DNA of 22,421 bases from Saccoglossus kowalevskii (lineage: Eukaryota; Hemichordata; Enteropneusta; Harrimaniidae). Shown piece by piece: positions 1 to 11,018 of the stretch. Under the pieces are notes generated by a model that saw only the letters and a list, made by a program, of their open reading frames with translations, was not told where the DNA came from and searched no databases. Within the stretch, counting starts at the first letter, position 1. Every line of letters starts with the position of its first letter. The translations under genes and the position numbers were made by a program. The DNA lies in assembly GCF_000003605.2 (NCBI RefSeq), contig NW_003156739.1, forward strand, positions 321,111 to 343,531, given 5' to 3'.

Positions 1-409
1 CAATGCAATGAACGTCTATGTTACAATCTTACAATTCATCGTTACTAATTTTCAACTGCGGTTATCCCTCTATCAATTTTGACCCAGAAAGAAACAAATG
101 AAAGTTATTGCTATCCTAGATGTGAATTCGAAAGAAAATTAGGCCTACATTAGTAGGGTGCGTTTTAAAACACAACACAACTTTAATTATAGACGTGAAA
201 CCTTTACCGGTGATAAGAATCTTGGCGAAATCTGCCAAATGATACTCGCAGAACAGTTAAAAAGTCTTAACCACTTCGCTGTATACAGATTATGCCGATA
301 ACATATCGATGTAACTAGCGAAAAAGTTTACTAGTATTCCAATATTAGATGAAATCGAATATGTTGAGGTGTGGTCATTTTATGCAGTGGAAAATTGGAA
401 TTGTCAACC

Positions 410-449
410 TGCGCGTAATATTTACGCGCATACACGTCGCACGTGCGAC
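410..449. repeat. two adjacent perfect palindromes
   Basis: Positions 410-418 (TGCGCGTAA) and 422-430 (TTACGCGCA) are exact reverse complements around a 3-base loop. Five bases later, 436-449 reads GTCGCACGTGCGAC, a perfect 14-base palindrome centred on an E-box (CACGTG). Both are rich in CpG in an AT-rich setting. They could be binding sites for dimeric factors or the foldback remnant of a mobile element. The sequence shows the symmetry; function is not established. Confidence 0.75.
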
Positions 450-1429
450 ATGCAGTATATCTGGGCAACAGGTACGCAAATGAAACGTGCTTACTATTCA
501 GGCACCGAAGCAGGCTTTGATCGAGGGTGTATTCTCTTCACGCTGTACCCAACACCATACCATATTAACGATCGTACACGTTTCAATTTACGTTTTAAAT
601 CTTGCCCACGTATTACCCTGATTGTTAGTTGAACAAATAAAAATTGAATGGGAAGATCGGAGAGAGCGATTACGGTTCACATTGCATATTCTCTACGGTG
701 TGCCCGTCTTGTGTTGCAGACACTGCAATGACTGATGGTGTCTTTAACGTGACGATATACGCGTAATAACCATGAAATTTACGATGTAAAGCACATACGT
801 GTTCAAAAACACGAAATCAAGTATTAAGGCAAAGACGAGAATAACAGGTACGAACCCCGAGGAAAAGCGCTTCAATGGCCGATTACATCGCTCCCTACTG
901 AGGAGAGCCGGTGTCAACCAACGTTGAGAACGAAATGACTAATCACTTGTTGATGTGGCTCGAACCGAATGGATAGCAAGTTCAATCAGTTGCGACACCG
1001 TGTAATTTCAACAGTTTAATTCAAGGACGATATTCACAACGCAGTATGCATAAATGACACGATACTGAAAATAATTCTGCGAACACAAATTGCCCACAAA
1101 ATAGAAGTCAAAAATTGCACGTTGCTAGTGGTATATTGCAGACAGCACTTACCAGGACGTCTTGTACCCAGGTGTTAGGTTTGGCGTGGTCCATATATAC
1201 ACCTTACTGTCCGTGATTATAAATAAATTATCAATAAATATGAAACAGCGCACGTCAGCCTGAGTCGAACATGCTGGAAACACACAGGACGCAGTTACGA
1301 CAACACATTAAATCCAACCGTCACGTAGATAGTGAGCCGTAACGCTATAGAAAGTGGGAAACACTCGTGCCACGCTGGTCGCTGAATCCGCTGTGTTCGT
1401 ATAATACACCCTCTAACTTCAGCGGAGCG

Positions 1430-1437
1430 TATTTATA
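1430..1437 (-). promoter_or_regulatory. possible TATA box
   Basis: The minus strand reads TATAAATA, a consensus TATA element, inside a comparatively GC- and CpG-rich stretch (about 1320-1500). On the plus strand the same site gives TTTATAAG, so the direction is open. No coding exon or clear initiator was recognised within reach on either side. Chance occurrence in AT-rich DNA is a real alternative. Confidence 0.2.
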
Positions 1438-1865
1438 AGCCGATAGTTATCTCCCGGCGACTGACGACGTATTTGGCAGCAGCGCCTTTGCCTTGACAGG
1501 CATCGCAACATTACCTTGAGATAGTTCAAGCGTAATAAAAGATGTAGCTACACATCTCTTTATATAGAAATGAGGGATATGAGCATAAATGACGAAAAAT
1601 GGGCGTGCGTACATCATTTTGAATACAAGTTAACCAGTGTATAGACTCCCAGTTTAAGTATTACAAAGAGACAGCGAGAGAGACTCGGAGATTGATATAG
1701 CTAATGGTTGTCGCGAATATCCTGTCAAATTACGCGCTGACTCGCGTACCCTTTTCATAAAAAAATGTTCTATTTTCATCACAGGATTTTCGGAATATTA
1801 TTACGTAATTGTTTCACACAATATACAATGATCTGAGTTGCCAAGGAATATCATTGTTAGGATGA

Positions 1866-1873
1866 TGACGTCA
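1866..1873. promoter_or_regulatory. perfect CRE palindrome TGACGTCA
   Basis: This is an exact 8-base cAMP-response element, the canonical site for CREB/ATF-type bZIP dimers. It is one of four perfect copies in the window. No promoter or gene start was recognised beside it, so occupancy is speculative. Confidence 0.4.
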
Positions 1874-2562
1874 TACAAGATTATGTTTTTTCAACAACAA
1901 AAAAAAAAAGACGCCACGAAGATGATAATCTCTCCTTGCGATTTTCTCATGAACTCAAATCCGGACTGATTATCAAATATTTTTTCTTTAGCATTTATAA
2001 ACTGTTTATAATTCATATTCATTATTAAAACACTTTGCAACAAATCACATTTGGCATTATTTATAAAGATATATCTTAACAAATAAAACAGAATAAATTA
2101 TTGAAAGATGTGCAAAAAGCTGCACCAATGATTTGGAAACAAATAGATCTGAAAAGATGTTAACAATTTCACAATATCTGTTCTTAGTGTCTGTTGCCCC
2201 GTGTATCATTATGCATCATAAACACACAGTATAATATGTCTCGTGGTATTCCGTCATTTTATTCAGTCTTCTTTGTAGCTAGTCGTATCATATAGCTTAT
2301 TTGACAGATGTGATCAAACAATCTTGGCTTTCTGTATCATGTGGTATTCGTGTCCGAGTACGTCAAACAGCCGCGTTCGCAGCCAGGCGTACAATAGTCA
2401 CTATTATTATTCATCTGTCAGCGAAACAGTAGAATTTATCGTTCCGTGATAACCCGTATTAGTACATTGACCCTGCAGATCGGCGACTGCATTTCGCGCA
2501 AACGTTCTCTCACTGCAGCGAAAGATGTTTTTAGTTGCCATTTCGGGCTATACATAATAATA

Positions 2563-2655
2563 AGGTTATCTCGAGAATACCGCAAAGTATGCACTAAGGC
2601 AGTACGGGTCTCACTGACCTCTGCCACGCGTCGGTCGATATTCTCGCGATAACCT
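2563..2655. repeat. long imperfect hairpin with nested stem-loop
   Basis: The 19-base arm at 2563-2581 pairs with 2637-2655 at 17 of 19 positions. The 55-base spacer holds a second foldback: GGCAG (from about 2597) pairs with CTGCC, and inside that GGTC pairs with GACC around a TCACT loop. The overall size of about 93 nt is compatible with a microRNA-precursor-like hairpin or the remnant of a foldback (MITE-type) element. It matches no known microRNA seed I recognise. Confidence 0.5.
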
Positions 2656-3331
2656 CGTAACATCGCCTTCCAAATAACTTTCTATCATATCCGTGACTGC
2701 ATGGAAGGCACATGTTTGAAAGAAACACCACGATATCTTGAAAAGTGTGTTTAGCTCACCTGTTCGTATGCACAGCACGCCGGCTAATCGTGCGCTCCAG
2801 AAACCAGCAAGTTGCTGACGTTGCTGACAGAATATCATGAACGAAGGGAGGAGGTATCGCGTAATGGAAGGAAGGAAAGTAATTATGGGCTTCTAAAAGC
2901 GATCCGTGATTTTTTGTTGTTGTAAAAATAGTGTAATGAATACCTTGATGCAAATAGTTTCGGATTTCATTGGTTATATCGTGATTACATCTAATCTTTA
3001 TATTATGGTTTCCATCTTTGTTTTTGTGTTTATTTTATTTTTAGACTCATTTGCAATAGACGTTTGCTGAACTCAATTCTTAAGTGGACCGATGTTGTAA
3101 TGAAGTCATCAATGCAGTAACCCTAACATTTCCGACCAATCAAGTTTCCATGCATCCTACAGAAAACCCATATTGAGAATAATAATATTGCGTTCGTCTC
3201 TATGACAACCTTTGTACATGTGGATAAATGATATCCAGGAAATCATAAATGATATATTATTAGACTCGGTGCAGACGTTCAATTTGACGGTACACGTCAC
3301 GTCAAGGCAGAGGTTTTTTTCGGTGCAACAG

Positions 3332-3385
3332 TATAAATATGGGTCATGTACACCGGTCGTAATTTCCTAACATTGGCTGACGTCA
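3332..3385 (+). promoter_or_regulatory. TATA-like element followed by CRE
   Basis: A consensus TATAAATA lies at 3332-3339, and a perfect TGACGTCA at 3378-3385 directly precedes two ATG codons (3385 and 3388). The frame from 3385 runs only 42 codons to a TAA at 3511-3513 and resembles nothing I know. The arrangement could be a weak core promoter, but a CRE downstream of the TATA box is unusual, so chance is likely. Confidence 0.2.
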
Positions 3386-4211
3386 TGATGGTTTACGATT
3401 CCATTTTGCATATTCAAATCAATTTAATAACAAATCATTTGTTCAGAACCTTCGTATTTTACTTCTATCTCACTGAATATTACATGACTTGCCCAACTAC
3501 AAGCCGACTTTAACGAGATATTTACACACGTGTCTCGGGGCAAATGCTAGCATTAAGCCTAACGCCTCCAAGCGTTACAATGGAACACTGGGTATTGGCA
3601 TGGCAACGTTTACTGAAATACTCTACAATGAATGAAATAGATAGATATGGCAATGGAAACTATATATAGAATACAGCCCGGGGGTCTCCCCTCCCAACAT
3701 ATTCCAGCAACATTACTCGAGTATTCATATAATATATCATCTTGAATTTGCAACAACCATATTTTTATTTATTTTTTTAGAAAAATAAAACACTACGAAC
3801 GAATATCGGTTGCCGAAAGCAGATAACATCCAAAAACATGATACAACAAAGCGATGTAGTATAATAATTGTATTGATACACCAGATGGTGACGTACATTT
3901 TAAAAGAAAGTTGAGGTATAAATTCGGGGGTTGAATGATTTGAAAAATGAACAGAACAGAGTTCCCGATAAAATGGACATTTATATACATAAATTATACA
4001 GAAAATACAAAAAAGCGCGTCCAAAGAGCAGGACTGGTTAACACTTACTACTCCTTATCACACGTATATCACAGACAATCAAGCAATAATATTGCGCAGC
4101 TGTGTTCGTGTCGCTTGTTTGAATTGCCACGAATGAACGACTTGACAAAATCATAACAACACGTCATATAATGACTAAGACAAGTTTACTTTATCACAAC
4201 GTACAATCAAA

Positions 4212-4225
4212 GTTGCCATAGAAAC
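4212..4225. promoter_or_regulatory. RFX X-box-like site
   Basis: GTTGCCATAGAAAC fits the bipartite RFX winged-helix consensus (GTNRCC, short spacer, GNAAC-type half site). RFX factors control ciliary and neuronal genes in animals. It is one of several such sites in the window. No target gene is visible nearby. Confidence 0.4.
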
Positions 4226-4417
4226 AGCTCCTTCATCATTGTCATACCCATAAAATGTGATACTACCTCACCTGCTGAAATCAACAACATTCATTATTAT
4301 ATTCAGAGAAACTATTGGGCGGATCTATGCGGCAAGTCATGAAGGCTGCTAGGGTCGCCTAATTACCGGTGACCGCGCACATCATTTTTTTTTTAAACGG
4401 AGGACTCTCTTAGATGA

Positions 4418-4425
4418 TGACGTCA
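4418..4425. promoter_or_regulatory. perfect CRE palindrome TGACGTCA
   Basis: An exact CRE, followed 14 bases later by a degenerate copy (TGATGTCA) at about 4439-4446. The paired arrangement slightly strengthens the case for a bZIP-bound element, but no gene start was recognised. Confidence 0.35.
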
Positions 4426-4560
4426 TTGGCGAGGTAATGATGTCATTATCAGGTGGAAAACAGGATAGCATCAATACAATACACGTTGTGTATTTATCTC
4501 GTCGAGAGACTTTGACAGTTCTGTATTGTTAGTTTAAAGCTGGTTAACACTAATCAATGC

Positions 4561-4680
4561 TCTGGGCAACACACCGAGCAACGCAAGGGGCAACTCGGCG
4601 ACAGTAACGGTTACACGAGGCAACTAACTGTGGCGATGCGATTGTATCATACATACAGAGCAACTCGTGAGGCAACGCAT
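4561..4680. repeat. GGCAAC/GAGCAAC-rich patch
   Basis: Six copies of G(A/G)GCAAC occur within about 115 bases (near 4564, 4576, 4588, 4617, 4658 and 4669). The surroundings are more GC- and CpG-rich than the flanks. Spacing is irregular, so this is not a simple tandem array. It may be part of a degraded transposon body; I cannot assign a family. Confidence 0.35.
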
Positions 4681-5434
4681 ACATTGAATAGTGCGTTACA
4701 CAAATTGCCTTCGAGACTTATGGTTTCATACCATAAATTGATTTCCAAGTCACGTGATAACGTTACAGATTTGTCCATTACAAATCCCAAATAATCGCTC
4801 AGCAAAACGATTAGTAGTTAACTTTAGCCCGAGTTAAATTATATGTGTTTTATATAATACTGACCAAAGAAGAGCGTTTAAGTCATTTGCCTGACATGGA
4901 TTATAATAAAGGTTCTTCTTGGACGAGGGTAAACATATTCGAGCTGTTACCATCACCTACTCCTCAAAACGATTAACAACATCTATCCCAATGGCATTCA
5001 TCTACAACAACAATGAACAACGTAGCAATGGTCCTTACATATGACAAAGAGCAATAACACGGTTGGACATCAAAATACCCCGGAGATTCTTATTCCGACC
5101 CATGTACGGAATTTGCGTGAAAGTTTAGGCATGTAATATGTAATCAACATTGTTGCATGCTATAAAGATGATGGGAGGCGAATCAATGATCACGGGTTTT
5201 TCGATCTCAGAGTTACCTGAAGCTTCAGTGCAGTAATACACAAGCTATATAAGCTAGTGCTGGACATTCTGAGATGAAACAACTCCAAACATACGATAAT
5301 TAGATCTGATCCAGATTTACGAGTCATCTCAACTTGAGGTTGTTTCAAACAAGTCTTTCTATTTACCGATCAGGATATATTTTTTGGAATCGCCAGAAGT
5401 TAATTATAGGTCTGCAACCCAAATGGTTTTGTAT

Positions 5435-6470
5435 GTGATGATTGGGCCATTCAGTGACAGATGAAGTCTGGGATAGTCACTCTAGCAGGTGAAGACTAGA
5501 CCAGTCACTGACTAATGAAGTCTGGGATAGTCACTGACTGATGAAATCGGGGATAGTCATTCCAGCTGATGGAGACTGGGACACTCAGTGACATATAAAG
5601 ATTGGTCCAGTTATAGACTGATGAATTTTGGGATAGTCACTCTAGCTAATGAAGACTGGGCCAGTCACAGACATATGAAGACTGGGATAGTGATTTTAAC
5701 AGAAGAAGACTGGACCACTTACTGATAGATGAAGTTTAGATAGTCACCTTGACAGATGGAGACTGGACCATTTAATTACAGATAAAGATGGGGCCAGTCA
5801 CTGACATATGAAGACATGGCTACTAACTAGCAGATGGAGACTGCGATAGTGATTTTAACAAACGAAAACTGGGCCACTCACTGATAGATGACGTTTAGAT
5901 GATAGATGATAGCCACTCTGACAGATGGAGACTGGGCCATTCAGTGACAGATAAAGATTGGGCCAGTCACTGACATATGAAGACATGGCTACTCACTGAC
6001 AGATGGCATATGGATAGCCACTCTGGCAGATGAAGACTGGGAAAGTGATTTTAAGTGCTGAAGACTGGGCCACTCACTCATAGATGACATTTATATAGCC
6101 ACTTTGATAGGTGAAGACTGGGATAGTGATTTTAACAGTAGAAGACTCGTTCACTCACTGATAGATGTCGTCTGGATAGCCATTCTGACAGATTGAGACT
6201 GGGTCATTCAGTGACAGATGAAGACTGGGAAAGTTACTTTAGCAGATGAAGACTGTGCCAGTCACTGACAGATGAAGTCTGGGCCAGTCACTAACTGATG
6301 AAATCGGGATTAGTATTCATTCTAGCTTATGGTGACTGGACCATTTAGTGACAGATAAAGACTGGGCCACTCACTGACTGGTGAAGACTGAGAAAGTCAC
6401 TATAGCAAATGAAGATTGGGACAGTCACTGAGAGATGACGACTGGGATTGTCACTTTAGCAGATGAAGAC
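5435..6470. repeat. 26-28 bp minisatellite, about 38 units
   Basis: The stretch consists of diverged head-to-tail units aligned on TGAAGACTGGGCCAGTCACTGACAGA-type sequence, here named by its core GAAGACTGGGCCAGTCAC. Unit length alternates between 26 and 28 bases. Unit types differ in the middle, for example CCAGTCACTGACAG against GATAGTCACTCTAGCAG or GATAGTGATTTTAACAG. The TGATTTTAA variant recurs at about 5691, 5850, 6046 and 6127. Those intervals (about 159, 196 and 81) are near multiples of the unit, so there is a loose higher-order pattern. Stops in all frames argue against coding. Divergence suggests an old array. Confidence 0.9.
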
Positions 6471-6947
6471 TCATTTCAGTATCAATCGGCAATGCGTGCA
6501 CAAGAATGCAAAGTAATAACATTTTCTTAAAAGGTTTAACAGTCTACCAATCAATTGTAGTTCATATTACATTACAAAAACACGACCTCTGGTCAACATC
6601 ATTCTAGCCGCGTCGCAACCTTCGCTGGTTCACGTCGTCCTTTGCCGAATGGCAATTAGGACGCAGGTAACTAGTAATCTCCATATTGTCCATATATCTC
6701 CATTCTGGCCCTGCATTCACGTGACTAAGTGACGTGATTTGAAAAAAATCCAATTTTCATTCTCCGCAAACAAGTCTGTAATACTGCAATAACTCCATGC
6801 CTATTCAGTCTGCCTGCTCAGACTTCATATTTGAGAAGGTTCTGGTATTTCTCGCTGTTTGTGTGCAAAGTGATAACAAAAGAAACATTTTATGTGCTGA
6901 CGTCGGGTAACCAAGGGCAATAGAACAAGGAACGAGAACGTGATGGA
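6471..6947. other. gene-free stretch
   Basis: This links the minisatellite and the promoter-like segment. A perfect TCACGTGA lies at 6717-6724, closely followed by AGTGACGTGATT. No reading frame of note was seen. Confidence 0.5.
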
Positions 6948-7045
6948 CCAATCAGAATGCCGGTTACGTTACTAATTACCGGTCTCTTGTGGCTTGGTGT
7001 ACCATGACACTTGAGGCGGGAGGCAAAATGGCGGAAATTCAATAA
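6890..7045 (+). promoter_or_regulatory. candidate promoter with CCAAT and YY1 elements
   Basis: GGACCAATCAGA (CCAAT at 6948-6952) is a near-ideal NF-Y site. CAAAATGGCGG at 7024-7034 is an excellent YY1 site with an ATG at 7028. In animal housekeeping-type promoters YY1 often sits just downstream of the start site and contains or abuts the initiator ATG. Here the ATG opens only a 5-codon frame (MAEIQ then TAA at 7043-7045), so it would need an unrecognised splice or a non-coding transcript. The 77-codon minus-strand frame across this segment starts without a good ATG context and is probably a shadow of GC-richer DNA. Confidence 0.4.
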
Positions 7046-7210
7046 TAATTCAATGGTTAATTTTGAATTTGATGACCGTGCACGAAATATAATACCAACT
7101 GGGAGGCACCACTGCAATAGCACATTTCTGAACCAAACAATGCGTAAAATATAAGCTGAAAAGAACGTACAAAATCCCTGTTTTTCTGTAGGCCATTCAG
7201 AGCTTGTGAT

Positions 7211-7231
7211 TGAAATGAAATGAAATGAAAT
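7211..7231. repeat. short TGAAA tandem repeat
   Basis: Four exact copies of the pentamer TGAAA in tandem. A simple sequence repeat with no further meaning apparent. Confidence 0.8.
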
Positions 7232-7723
7232 ATTAAATTTGTACTATGATATTAGTCTTATTTCTGCTGTGTTGAACATTAGATTTGTTCTGATGTGTGA
7301 ATATGCGTAAATTACATGAATATGTAATGATTTGTCTGGATTTGCCAGAATCATTGTTCATCTACGTATACAGGCACGACGAAACACGATTGATGAGCGT
7401 TATATCAAATCAAATTGAATGATCGTCATAACCATGGCCATAGTCTCACGTTACCCACTTCCTTCCCAAAAAAGAAGGTAACAACTCACGCTTCACAATC
7501 AACAGAAGTATTTCTGTTTGAGTTATCTTTGTTCAACAATGTTAAACAAATGGTGTAACCGCCCGTCAAAACAAGAACTAATCGTCGTCAGATTGCATGT
7601 AATAATTTAGTACATACATAGTTTTGAATTTTAACAACACCGGTATTTACATTCAATACAGTATATGCCAACAAATTAATCGATAATATATTGAACAAGG
7701 ATATTAATTGGTGTTTAAATATC

Positions 7724-7734
7724 GGGGGGGGGGG
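7724..7734 (+). repeat. G homopolymer of 11
   Basis: An uninterrupted run of eleven G in AT-rich surroundings. It could be polymorphic or a sequencing-sensitive site. Confidence 0.9.
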
Positions 7735-9354
7735 CTGACTCGCTTAGAGTTAGAATACAAGGTAATAATGGGAGATAATGATAATTCGTGATTATTGGGA
7801 AAAAACGAACTCACGGATGACCGATTTAGGCAATTATTTTATAATTTTAAAACAAATTGCGCTACGTCGCTGCAGATCATCGACGTCATTCATTATAAGT
7901 AGAAATCCAACCCGGATATAATGATGCGTTGTGTTATCTGATTATTTCCTCTTTGTATTTGTGCTAGGCTCGTCTCCGAGTCTAGCGTCGGATTATAGCA
8001 TGCCAATCAGCATTCCATGTGTTAGAGGTGGACACGTGAGTTGTGGCATGAATTGTCTAAACGTTGCAAAGATATTGAATTATAACAACGTACACAGACG
8101 TGATACATATTCATTACCCAACAACTGCGGTACATCGCTGTTACCTTTCATTGCTTTGCTACGACTCCCGGAGGAGTTCACTGTCTGAACCTTGCCTTTG
8201 ACAGAACTTGTAAATAACCCATTCCAAAAACATTTACAAAATCTTTTACGAAGGTATTGCGCGGAATTCTGAACGATGATGAGATACATATTCACCCGGA
8301 AATTCACCAGCGGGTGTCGTCGGAGACACATGAACATTAAAAAGATAACCTTTTTTGCATTTATATTATCATTTTGGAAAAAATATACGCTCAATTTGTT
8401 TTGTTTTTCGATTTTAATATCCCTAAACATCGTGTGTAGCAGCCTGAGTACAATTCAAGGTGCAATTCAAGTGCCCCTGAGGTTGCAATGGTCCCGAAAT
8501 TCGCCCGAGAACAAGACTAGATTTTGTTTCCTTCTGTATTTAGTAGTGTACAAAACTGTATTTTACCCGCGGGTCAACAATTCCGATTACATCCGAGTAA
8601 AAGACTAGATGCATGCATGCTTTGTTGACCTGTGCAAGACTTTTGACAGTAAATAAATAACAGTTCATCATTAACATTCTTTGCGTTTTCGAACCAAATA
8701 TGTGTATGCCCCATCAATTTATAGTCATTTAGGTCACGTGCTTCACGTATTATATGTTCTGTTTTGTGTTGTTACCCTTATTTTGTTTTTGTTATGTAAC
8801 TCTAGTGATCTTACTGATGATCTCTCGGGAGATAGTCTTGTGTCTAATAAATGTCTGATATCCGAATGCAATGCGGGAATGACATCATTGAAAAAGGATT
8901 GCAAGCCGAACAAGAAATATTGCTTTGGCTAGGGGGTCATCCCGCCCCCAAAAAATTATATGACACTAAGATTTGCTAGACTATTATCTATCGAACACGT
9001 CTGGTAGACGACAAGCTACGGACGTGACATTTGACTCAATCCATTTCCTGTGGTCAATGTTTTTGCAAAGATAGATATTTAATAAAACTAGAGTAGACAC
9101 ATGGAGTCTATGGATGTCTAAAAAGAATTTCAAAAAAAGAATAAAGTACATTCAAAAGAGACGAATGATTTGTACGCATGCCTAGTCTGCTCTTTGAGAA
9201 ATTTGTGAAAAAGGAAATAATTCAGCACATAACTTGTCATCCCTTTGAAAATAATGGTTATCCCCGTATTGTTTTTTATTTTGCGCGACGCAGTCATTAA
9301 AAATTGGTGTGCATAATGTTCCTGTGAACACATACATGGCATCATTACACAGTG

Positions 9355-9368
9355 GTTGGCATGGCAAC
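9355..9368. promoter_or_regulatory. RFX X-box-like site
   Basis: GTTGGCATGGCAAC resembles the palindromic RFX consensus (GTTGCCATGGCAAC) with one substitution. A related ATTGGCATGGCAAC lies at 3594-3607. No adjacent gene start is visible. Confidence 0.4.
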
Positions 9369-10321
9369 TGTACTAGTAGGAGTCAGAGCCCGAAAGATGT
9401 CGGTATTCACTGAAAAAATGGCAATTGAGACGAACTGGTGTTAAATTATGCAAAGAATGTTCCGAAGAAAGTTTCGCTAGTGTATATGTTTATAAGCAGA
9501 CCCCTGACTGTAACTCATCCGGGCACCTTCCGTGACATAGTTGTCATATGCTAAGACAGTAGTTTCATCAAACTGATCTTTAAAGACAAATGCACGCATT
9601 TATGTGAAAATTGATGAGAAATACTCATTGAATGTGTTCCCCGAAAAAAAAAACCCGGATGAATGACCTTTTGATGGAACATACACATTGTCAATAATGG
9701 AACAAAAAAAATGTACTCGACCCAACACTCAACCGCTATTCCGTAAAATGAGCTTCTTAGTTTTCACATGACATCGTATTAGCTGTACGGCCACAGGGTT
9801 ATACAGGATAGTCATTTAAACTAATCCCTGGTCCAAGTCTCAATTATTAATGGAAGACGGTTCTTTGTGAATTAAGGATGCATGTTGCGAAGTTATTCTG
9901 AAAATTTATCTCCAATCCCGATAGTTCTTCTCAAGTGCCCGTTTTTTTTTGGTTGGAGTTTGGACTGGAAGTCTGCCCTGTAGTCTAAGTATCCGCGATG
10001 TGTACTAGTATTCGAAATGACCGCCAGGAAGCAGGTATAAGGTATGAAACCATAAACTGGCGTGTTGAATAAAGATAAAAAAATATTGTTCTAATTTTAT
10101 GAAGCCACATGTATGTAATCAAGCTTTCACAACAGATGGAAGAAAACAGAAAAATACAGATTTTTCAGACTTTCTATCTTGACATATCTCATCGAGTTAT
10201 TAGACACCGTCGTCGCGCCGCGTCTTTTCGACGTGCACAATGTATGTAAAATGCATTACATGAAATTTACATGAAATTCAAACATGAGCTACACGACGGC
10301 TACCGGTTTAGTAGTGTCTAC

Positions 10322-10344
10322 TCAGGACAGGACACTTGTCCTGA
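10322..10344. repeat. perfect 8-bp stem hairpin
   Basis: TCAGGACA at 10322-10329 is the exact reverse complement of TGTCCTGA at 10337-10344, with a 7-base loop. It is too short to assign a role. Confidence 0.6.
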
Positions 10345-10704
10345 TAGAAGGGTCACCGGTGTTTGTCAGCGCAAAAAAACGAAAAAATAAACAACGGTTA
10401 CTACAGACCACGTGATGTGACTACAGCTAATGATAGGCTGATTGGTATACATGATACATTAACATAATGGTGATACCAGATAATTTACCTTGCGTGTATA
10501 AACCAAACAAGAAGGTATAATGCCGACTCTCTTGTTAGTTAACTCGATTTTCAGAAAAGCAAATACTTGATATTTTATTTGACATACATTATACATTACC
10601 CCGAGTAAAAATTGGAAATTGAATACTACAAATAATAATAAATAAAATAGACATATATGTAACTTACATGTCTTACTGATTCAGCTTTAAAATTTAATGT
10701 AAAA

Positions 10705-10861
10705 ACTGTTCTGTATTTTCAGCAATGAATATATCGTCTGCTCTAATAAGTGTAAAAGCACACAATTCATCTGCAGATAATGCATTTTTAGACTTGAATG
10801 TCCCCAAAAATATGATTCAAGTGCTTGTATTTCAGCAGATTTATATTCTAATAAGTTATAT
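10705..10861 (+). CDS. possible exon start, truncated by assembly gap
   Basis: A pyrimidine-rich stretch ending TTCTGTATTTTCAG (AG at about 10721-10722) looks like a 3' splice site. It is followed by CA and an ATG-led open frame from 10725 that stays open for 45 codons until the N run. The visible peptide (MNISSALISVKAHNSSADNA and onward) matches nothing I recognise. After the gap the frame ends within about 26 codons, but the gap length may be arbitrary. It is equally possible that this is non-coding. Confidence 0.15.
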
Positions 10862-11018
10862 NNNNNNNNNNNNNNNNNNNNNNNNNNNNNNNNNNNNNNN
10901 NNNNNNNNNNNNNNNNNNNNNNNNNNNNNNNNNNNNNNNNNNNNNNNNNNNNNNNNNNNNNNNNNNNNNNNNNNNNNNNNNNNNNNNNNNNNNNNNNNNN
11001 NNNNNNNNNNNNNNNNNN
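10862..11018. other. assembly gap (157 N)
   Basis: A run of N with no sequence information. Any frame drawn across it is meaningless. Confidence 1.

Larger units (their letters stand above)
1..2562. other. gene-free intergenic or intronic DNA
   Basis: No convincing exon is visible on either strand. The longest frame, 369-632 on the plus strand (87 codons), begins with GTG rather than ATG, resembles no protein I recognise and has no clear splice context. The stretch holds the palindrome pair at 410-449, an AT-rich TATA-like element at 1430-1437 in a more CpG-rich neighbourhood (about 1240-1520), and a CRE at 1866-1873, each listed separately. Nothing else stands out. Confidence 0.6.
2656..5434. 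other. gene-free stretch with scattered motifs
   Basis: Reading frames here are short and overlap on opposite strands, so none is supported as a gene. Listed separately are a TATA/CRE pair near 3332-3385, RFX-like sites at 3594-3607 and 4212-4225, a CRE at 4418-4425, a GGCAAC-rich patch at 4561-4680 and an E-box palindrome at 4750-4757. The remainder is plain AT-rich sequence in which I see nothing. Confidence 0.55.
7046..10704. other. gene-free stretch
   Basis: Several 60-116 codon frames occur here, including overlapping opposite-strand frames between 8080 and 8608, but none has a recognisable domain and most begin with non-ATG codons. A plus-strand frame at 8681-8932 has a hydrophobic stretch followed by a four-cysteine tail, but starts with TTG and looks like chance. 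Small features are a TGAAA short repeat (7211-7231), an 11-G run (7724-7734), an RFX-like site (9355-9368) and a hairpin (10322-10344). Confidence 0.5.

Noticed and set aside
369-632. 87-codon plus-strand frame as a gene
   Set aside because: Starts with GTG, lacks splice or promoter context and resembles no known protein. A length near chance for the number of frames.
7931-8188. Secreted-looking 85-codon frame
   Set aside because: The hydrophobic N-terminus looks like a signal peptide, but the frame begins with GTG and the only upstream ATGs run into a stop. No eukaryotic start is available.
8080-8608. 116- and 110-codon frames on opposite strands
   Set aside because: They overlap each other antisense, no motif or signal is recognisable in either, and neither shows a clear gene context.
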